Positions 5,153 to 8,404 of a stretch of DNA of 8,404 bases are shown in pieces. The DNA lies in NCBI GenBank assembly GCA_003697065.1, contig RFFY01000266.1, positions 1 through 8,404 of the forward strand, written 5' to 3'. How positions within the stretch are numbered: position 1 is the stretch's first letter; each line of letters opens with the position of its first letter. A model generated the notes under the pieces. It made no database searches. It was not told the origin of the DNA and saw only the letters and a program-made list of their open reading frames with translations. A program made the translations under genes and the position numbers. The DNA comes from Actinomyces sp. (GTDB taxonomy: Bacteria; Actinomycetota; Acidimicrobiia; Acidimicrobiales; Aldehydirespiratoraceae).

Positions 5153-6861
5153 GACCCGGCGAGACTACCCGCCCCGTCGTCGCACGCGGCGCCGTCGGCT
5201 CCTCCCGGGGCACCGCGCCGGGCGTCGGGGCCGGTCGGGACGTACTCGGGCGCCAGGGGCGTCGCGCCGGCGATCAGGTCGGCGGCCCGCTCGGCGATCA
5301 TCATGGTCGGGGCGTAGATGTTGGCGTTGGTGATGTGGGGCATCACCGAGGCGTCGACGACCCGCACCCCGTCCAGGCCGTGGACCCGCATCGTGGAGGG
5401 ATCGACGACGGCGTCGTCGCCGATCCCCATCTTCGCCGTCCCCGACGGGTGCAGGGCCGTCTCGGCCTCCCGGGCCACCCAGGCCAGCACCTCGTCGTCG
5501 CCCACCACCGACGGGCCGGGTGAGATCTCGCCCCCGTCGAAGTCGGCGAGGGCGGGCTGGGACAGGATCTCGCGGGCGATGCGCACGGCCGCCAGCCACT
5601 CGACCCGGTCCCGCTCGGTCGACAGGTAGGCGAAGCGGAGAGCCGGCTTGACCGTCGGGTCGGCACTGCGGATCAGCACCGTGCCGCGCGCGGCGCTGAA
5701 CATGGGCCCGACGTGGACCTGGTAGCCGTGGGCGACCGGCGCCCTGGTGCCGTCGTAGCGCACGGCCAGGGGCAGGAAGTGGAACATGAGGTCGGGTCGG
5801 TCCACCCTGTCGTCGGAGCGCACGAACCCGCCCGCCTCGAAGTGGTTCGTGGCCCCCGGGCCCCGGCGGAACAACCAGCGCAGGCCGACCTCGGGCCAGC
5901 GGCGTCGGGCCAGGTAGGGCTGCATCGACACGGGCCGGCGACAGGCGTGCTGGATGTACACCTCGAGATGGTCCTGGAGGTTGGCACCCACGCCGGGCAC
6001 GTCGGCGACCACCTCGACGCCCACCCGGCGGAGGTGGTCGGCCGGACCCACCCCCGAGACCTGCAGGAGCTGGGGCGTGTTGATCGCCCCCGCACAGCAG
6101 ATGACCTCGCCGGCCTCCACCACGCGGGTGCGGCCCCGGTGACGGACCTCGACCCCCACCGCCCGCCGACCGCGAAAGACGATGCGCCGGGTGAAGGCAC
6201 GGGTGTACACCTCGAGGTTCCGGCGGTGGCGGACCGGATGCAGGTAGGCCCGTGCCGCCGACAGGCGGCGCCCCCGGTGGATGGTGCGGTCGAAGGCGGC
6301 GAACCCCTCCTGGCAGGCCCCGTTGACGTCGCTGGTGAGGCGGTACCCGGCCTGCTCGGCGGCGGCGAGCAGGGCCACGAACAGGGGGTTGGTGGCCGGG
6401 CCCCGCTCGAGGATCAAGGGCCCGTCGTCACCCCGCCAGGGCGGGCCGTCGTCGGGGGCGAGGCAGGTCTCCATGCGCCGGAAGTAGGGCAGGCAGTGGG
6501 CGTGGTCCCAGTCGCCCATTCCCGGCTCGCGGGCCCACCGGTCGTAGTCGAGGGGATTGCCCCGCTGGAAGATCATGCCGTTGATCGACGACGACCCGCC
6601 GAGCACCTTGCCCCGGGCGTGGGCGATGCGCCGGCCGGCGAGGTGGGGCTCCGGCTCGGACTCGTAGCGCCAGTCGTACCAGCGATTGCCGAGAGGCACC
6701 GAGAAGGCCGCCGGCATGTGGATGAACACGTCCCAGCGCCGGTCGGGCCGCCCCGCCTCGAGCACACACACCGAGGTGGAGGGGTCGGCGCTGAGGCGGT
6801 TGGCGAGCACACAGCCCGCCGACCCTCCGCCCACGATGACGACGTCATAGCGGTCACGCAC
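5149..6861 (-). CDS. Choline-dehydrogenase-like GMC family FAD oxidoreductase (BetA-like)
   Basis: A 570-residue flavoprotein that probably oxidises an alcohol such as choline to the aldehyde. The N-terminus has the FAD dinucleotide fold (YDVVIVGGGSAGCVLANRLS, 5-24; VCVLEAG, 31-37). The two GMC signatures follow (GKVLGGSSSINGMIFQRGNP, 84-103; GAINTPQLLQVSGVGPADHL, 258-277). Several blocks are BetA-like: NLQDHLEVYIQHAC, HFLPLAVRYDGT and FDGGEISPGPSV. The catalytic base is likely His471 (TALHPSGTAKMG), with Asn514 (TNANIYAPT) as its partner. The final ~25 residues are a low-complexity Gly/Ala/Asp tail. GTG 6861 is chosen because it begins three residues before the FAD-binding strand and lies 7 nt after a -10 box. 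The gene is divergent from the dioxygenase and coupled to the lipoprotein gene. Other GMC alcohol dehydrogenases share these motifs, so choline as substrate is an inference. Confidence 0.88.
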   Translation of the reverse strand: MRDRYDVVIVGGGSAGCVLANRLSADPSTSVCVLEAGRPDRRWDVFIHMPAAFSVPLGNRWYDWRYESEPEPHLAGRRIAHARGKVLGGSSSINGMIFQRGNPLDYDRWAREPGMGDWDHAHCLPYFRRMETCLAPDDGPPWRGDDGPLILERGPATNPLFVALLAAAEQAGYRLTSDVNGACQEGFAAFDRTIHRGRRLSAARAYLHPVRHRRNLEVYTRAFTRRIVFRGRRAVGVEVRHRGRTRVVEAGEVICCAGAINTPQLLQVSGVGPADHLRRVGVEVVADVPGVGANLQDHLEVYIQHACRRPVSMQPYLARRRWPEVGLRWLFRRGPGATNHFEAGGFVRSDDRVDRPDLMFHFLPLAVRYDGTRAPVAHGYQVHVGPMFSAARGTVLIRSADPTVKPALRFAYLSTERDRVEWLAAVRIAREILSQPALADFDGGEISPGPSVVGDDEVLAWVAREAETALHPSGTAKMGIGDDAVVDPSTMRVHGLDGVRVVDASVMPHITNANIYAPTMMIAERAADLIAGATPLAPEYVPTGPDARRGAPGGADGAACDDGAGSLAGS

Positions 6862-6880
6862 GCGTGCTACCGTACGCCCC
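6862..6880. promoter_or_regulatory. Symmetric bidirectional promoter with one shared -10 element, leaderless in both directions
   Basis: The 19-bp gap between two divergent GTG starts contains TACCGTA at 6868-6874. Read rightward, TACCGT (6868-6873) is a TANNNT box, followed by 7 nt and then GTG 6881. Read leftward, TACGGT (6874-6869) is also a TANNNT box, followed by 7 nt and then GTG 6861. Both genes and both boxes are symmetric about base 6871. Neither start has room for a Shine-Dalgarno, so both mRNAs would be leaderless. Polymerase should be able to use only one direction at a time. Confidence 0.6.
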
Positions 6881-8011
6881 GTGCCGACCACGGCGGCGCC
6901 CCGCCCCGTCGTCCACGACGCCGAGTCCGCCGACCGGGTCGTGACCGTCACCTTCGACGACGGCACGCGGGCCCGTTTCCACCCGGTGTGGCTCCGTGAG
7001 CACTGCGGATGCGCGGCGTGCCGGCACCCCCAGACCCTCGAGCGCACTCTCGACCCCCTCACCGTGCCGCTCGACCTCGGCGCCCGGGTCCGCGTCGAGC
7101 GTGCCCGCCTCGTGTGCGAGTTCAGCGACGGCCACACCAGCGCCTTCGACGGGGCGTGGCTGGCCGCCCACGCCGTCGATCTCGGCTACGACGGACTCGG
7201 GCTCCCGCCCCGTCGGCCCTGGTCGTCCGGCGCCACCGATCCGCCCCGTCACCGCTGGGGGGCCGTCGTCGACGACGACGGGGCACTCACGGCCTGGCTC
7301 ACCGACCTGTGGACCCACGGCGCCACCCTCGTCGAGGACATCCCCGACGACCCCGACGCCGGTGTCCGCCTGGCGCGACGGGTGTCGCCTCTGCGCCCGA
7401 CGAACTTCGGCGAGACCTGGGACGTCGTCGCCCTCGACGATCCCAACAACGTCGCCTTCACCCCCATCGAGCTCGACACCCACAACGACCTGCCCTACTT
7501 CGAGTACGCACCCGGGGTGCAGTTCCTGCACTGCCTGCGCTTCGACGCCCGAGGCGGCGAGAGCGTGCTCGTCGACGGGCTCGCCGCCGCCCACACCCTG
7601 CGGGACACCGATGCGGAGGCCTGGGAGCTGCTCACCAGCGTGCCGGTCGCCTACCGCTTCGTCGACGGCGCCGACGACCTGCGCTGGACCACGCCGGTGA
7701 TCGTGCTCGACCACGCCGGCGAGGTCCACGAGATCCGCCACCACCTGGCTCTGGCCGCGCCTCCGGCCCTGCCGGTCGAGCGCCTCGACGCCTTCTACCG
7801 GGCGTGGCGGACCTTCGCCGCCCTCCTGCGCCAACCCGACCGACGCTGGCACCACCGCCTCCGCCCCGGCGAGATGATCGCCTGGATGAACCGGCGGGTC
7901 CTGCACGGGCGGCGGGCCTTCGACTCGGGGGGCGAGCGGCGCCTGCGGGGCTGCTACGTCGACGTCGACGAGGTACTGAGCCGCCTGCGGGTCCTCACGC
8001 GCACCGTCTGA
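6881..8011 (+). CDS. Gamma-butyrobetaine-hydroxylase-like Fe(II)/2-oxoglutarate dioxygenase (DUF971 + TauD)
   Basis: A 376-residue oxygenase in the family of gamma-butyrobetaine hydroxylase (carnitine synthesis), trimethyllysine dioxygenase and TmpA (trimethylaminoethylphosphonate hydroxylase). The N-terminal DUF971-type zinc domain has Cys42, Cys44, Cys47 (REHCGCAACRHP) and His85 (SDGHTSAF). The catalytic TauD domain has iron ligands His201-x-Asp203 (LDTHNDLPYF) and His342 (NRRVLHGRRAF), and a likely 2-oxoglutarate Arg353 (ERRLRGCYVD). NFGETWDV and DPNNVAFT are shared with human BBOX1. Against human BBOX1 recalled from memory, Trp181 is kept (Trp180), but cage tyrosines 177, 194 and 205 become Phe176, Phe193 and Leu204, so the substrate may differ. 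GTG 6881 is set by the -10 box 7 nt upstream. It lies between an aldehyde dehydrogenase and a BetA-like gene, which fits quaternary-amine metabolism. Confidence 0.87.
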   Translation: MPTTAAPRPVVHDAESADRVVTVTFDDGTRARFHPVWLREHCGCAACRHPQTLERTLDPLTVPLDLGARVRVERARLVCEFSDGHTSAFDGAWLAAHAVDLGYDGLGLPPRRPWSSGATDPPRHRWGAVVDDDGALTAWLTDLWTHGATLVEDIPDDPDAGVRLARRVSPLRPTNFGETWDVVALDDPNNVAFTPIELDTHNDLPYFEYAPGVQFLHCLRFDARGGESVLVDGLAAAHTLRDTDAEAWELLTSVPVAYRFVDGADDLRWTTPVIVLDHAGEVHEIRHHLALAAPPALPVERLDAFYRAWRTFAALLRQPDRRWHHRLRPGEMIAWMNRRVLHGRRAFDSGGERRLRGCYVDVDEVLSRLRVLTRTV

Positions 8012-8023
8012 GCGTCGGCGCTC

Positions 8024-8039
8024 GACCCCACCGGGGGTC
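8024..8039. terminator. Hairpin between convergent dioxygenase and aldehyde dehydrogenase genes
   Basis: GACCCC-ACCG-GGGGTC forms a 6-bp stem with a 4-nt loop, 12 nt after the dioxygenase stop and 11 nt from the aldehyde dehydrogenase stop on the other strand. Its place between convergent genes suits a bidirectional terminator. It lacks a T-run. Confidence 0.4.
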
Positions 8040-8050
8040 CGCCCGGAGGC

Positions 8051-8404
8051 TCACCGGTCGCCGGGGCGGGGCCCGGGATCGACCCGGGCGTAGATCGAGC
8101 GACGGCGGGTGTAGTGGTCGATGGTGGCCACCCCGTTCTCGTGCCCGAGGCCCGACTGCTTGTGCCCACCGAAGGGCAGGGAGGGCGGCAGGACGTTGTA
8201 GTCGTTGATCCACACCACCCCGGCCTCGAGGGCGTCGGCGACCCGGTGGGCCCGGTCGAAATCACGGGTGAACACGCCGGCCGCCAGCCCGTAGGGGGTG
8301 GCGTTGGCCCGGGCCACGACCTCGCCCTCGTCCTCGAAAGCCAGGACGGCCATCAGGGGCCCGAAGACCTCCTCGGTCACGAAGCTCATGTCGTCGCGGC
8401 AGTC
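8051..8404 (-). CDS. NAD(P)-dependent aldehyde dehydrogenase, C-terminal part (5' end beyond window), betaine-aldehyde-dehydrogenase-like
   Basis: The last 117 residues of an aldehyde dehydrogenase. Visible family motifs are EEVFGPLMAVL (cofactor-binding Glu and Phe), ANATPYGLAAGVFTRDFDRA, the VWINDYN strand, and the C-terminal signature PFGGHKQSGLGHENG. The wording of these blocks is closest to betaine-aldehyde or similar amino-aldehyde dehydrogenases. Catalytic Cys and Glu lie in the missing part, so activity cannot be judged. The gene converges with the dioxygenase and is on the same strand as the BetA-like gene. It could oxidise the aldehyde made by BetA (betaine aldehyde), or trimethylaminobutyraldehyde upstream of gamma-butyrobetaine. 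The family is secure; the substrate is inferred from context. Confidence 0.88.
   Translation of the reverse strand, partial: DCRDDMSFVTEEVFGPLMAVLAFEDEGEVVARANATPYGLAAGVFTRDFDRAHRVADALEAGVVWINDYNVLPPSLPFGGHKQSGLGHENGVATIDHYTRRRSIYARVDPGPRPGDR

Noticed and set aside
6862..7137. N-terminal extension of the BetA-like protein from an ATG at 7137
   Set aside because: The extra residues are unlike GMC proteins, run antisense through the dioxygenase N-terminus, and the FAD-binding strand begins three residues after GTG 6861.
6854..7906. A 350-codon minus-strand open frame antisense to the dioxygenase
   Set aside because: Gly/Val/Ala-rich shadow with no motifs. The plus strand holds all zinc and iron ligands of the BBOX-like family.
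1..8404. Mobile element, phage, CRISPR array or RNA gene
   Set aside because: I found no transposase, integrase, long terminal repeats, regular spaced repeats, tRNA-like folds or rRNA motifs. Base composition looks even along the window.

Overview
This 8.4-kb window is very GC-rich (about 70% by eye) and gene-dense. It reads as chromosomal DNA of a high-GC actinobacterium. The signs are a DUF2510 domain, a DUF2752 protein, an F420-hydrogenase/dehydrogenase beta-subunit-type flavoprotein, GTG starts, and several genes whose TANNNT -10 box sits 6-7 nt before the start codon with no Shine-Dalgarno, which suggests leaderless mRNAs. A lineage such as Acidimicrobiia is plausible but cannot be proved from the window. 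I see no rRNA, tRNA, CRISPR, transposase or phage genes.

Layout. (1) 1-463, minus strand: a vapBC-like toxin-antitoxin pair. A 52-residue antitoxin is followed by an overlapping PIN-domain toxin cut by the window edge. A candidate promoter and operator lie upstream. (2) 625-2675: a diiron-type 'predicted metal-dependent hydrolase' (PF10118-like, plus strand) and an MFS transporter (minus strand) converge and overlap by 181 bp. (3) 2711-3868, plus: an FrhB-like Fe-S flavoprotein with two N-terminal cysteine clusters, divergent from the MFS gene across a 35-bp gap and probably leaderless. (4) 3955-4754, plus: a two-gene unit of small membrane proteins, DUF2510-CD225/dispanin and DUF2752, joined by a 1-nt stop/start overlap. 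(5) 4796-6861, minus: a choline-dehydrogenase-like GMC oxidoreductase followed, with a 4-nt ATGA overlap, by a cysteine-containing small lipoprotein. (6) 6881-8011, plus: a gamma-butyrobetaine-hydroxylase-like 2-oxoglutarate dioxygenase (DUF971 + TauD). It diverges from the GMC gene through a 19-bp gap holding one symmetric element that supplies a -10 box to both strands. (7) 8051-8404, minus: the C-terminus of an aldehyde dehydrogenase of the betaine-aldehyde-dehydrogenase type.

Functional picture. The right half looks like a quaternary-amine locus handling compounds such as choline, betaine aldehyde, gamma-butyrobetaine, carnitine or trimethylaminoethylphosphonate. A trimethylammonium-type dioxygenase, an alcohol dehydrogenase and an aldehyde dehydrogenase are adjacent, and the first two share a control region. 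The left half is a run of small independent units. The most distinctive observation is the exactly symmetric bidirectional promoter at 6862-6880. Others worth a look are the CD225/DUF2752 membrane pair, the orphan F420-type flavoprotein, the antisense gene overlap, and the changed substrate-cage residues in the dioxygenase.
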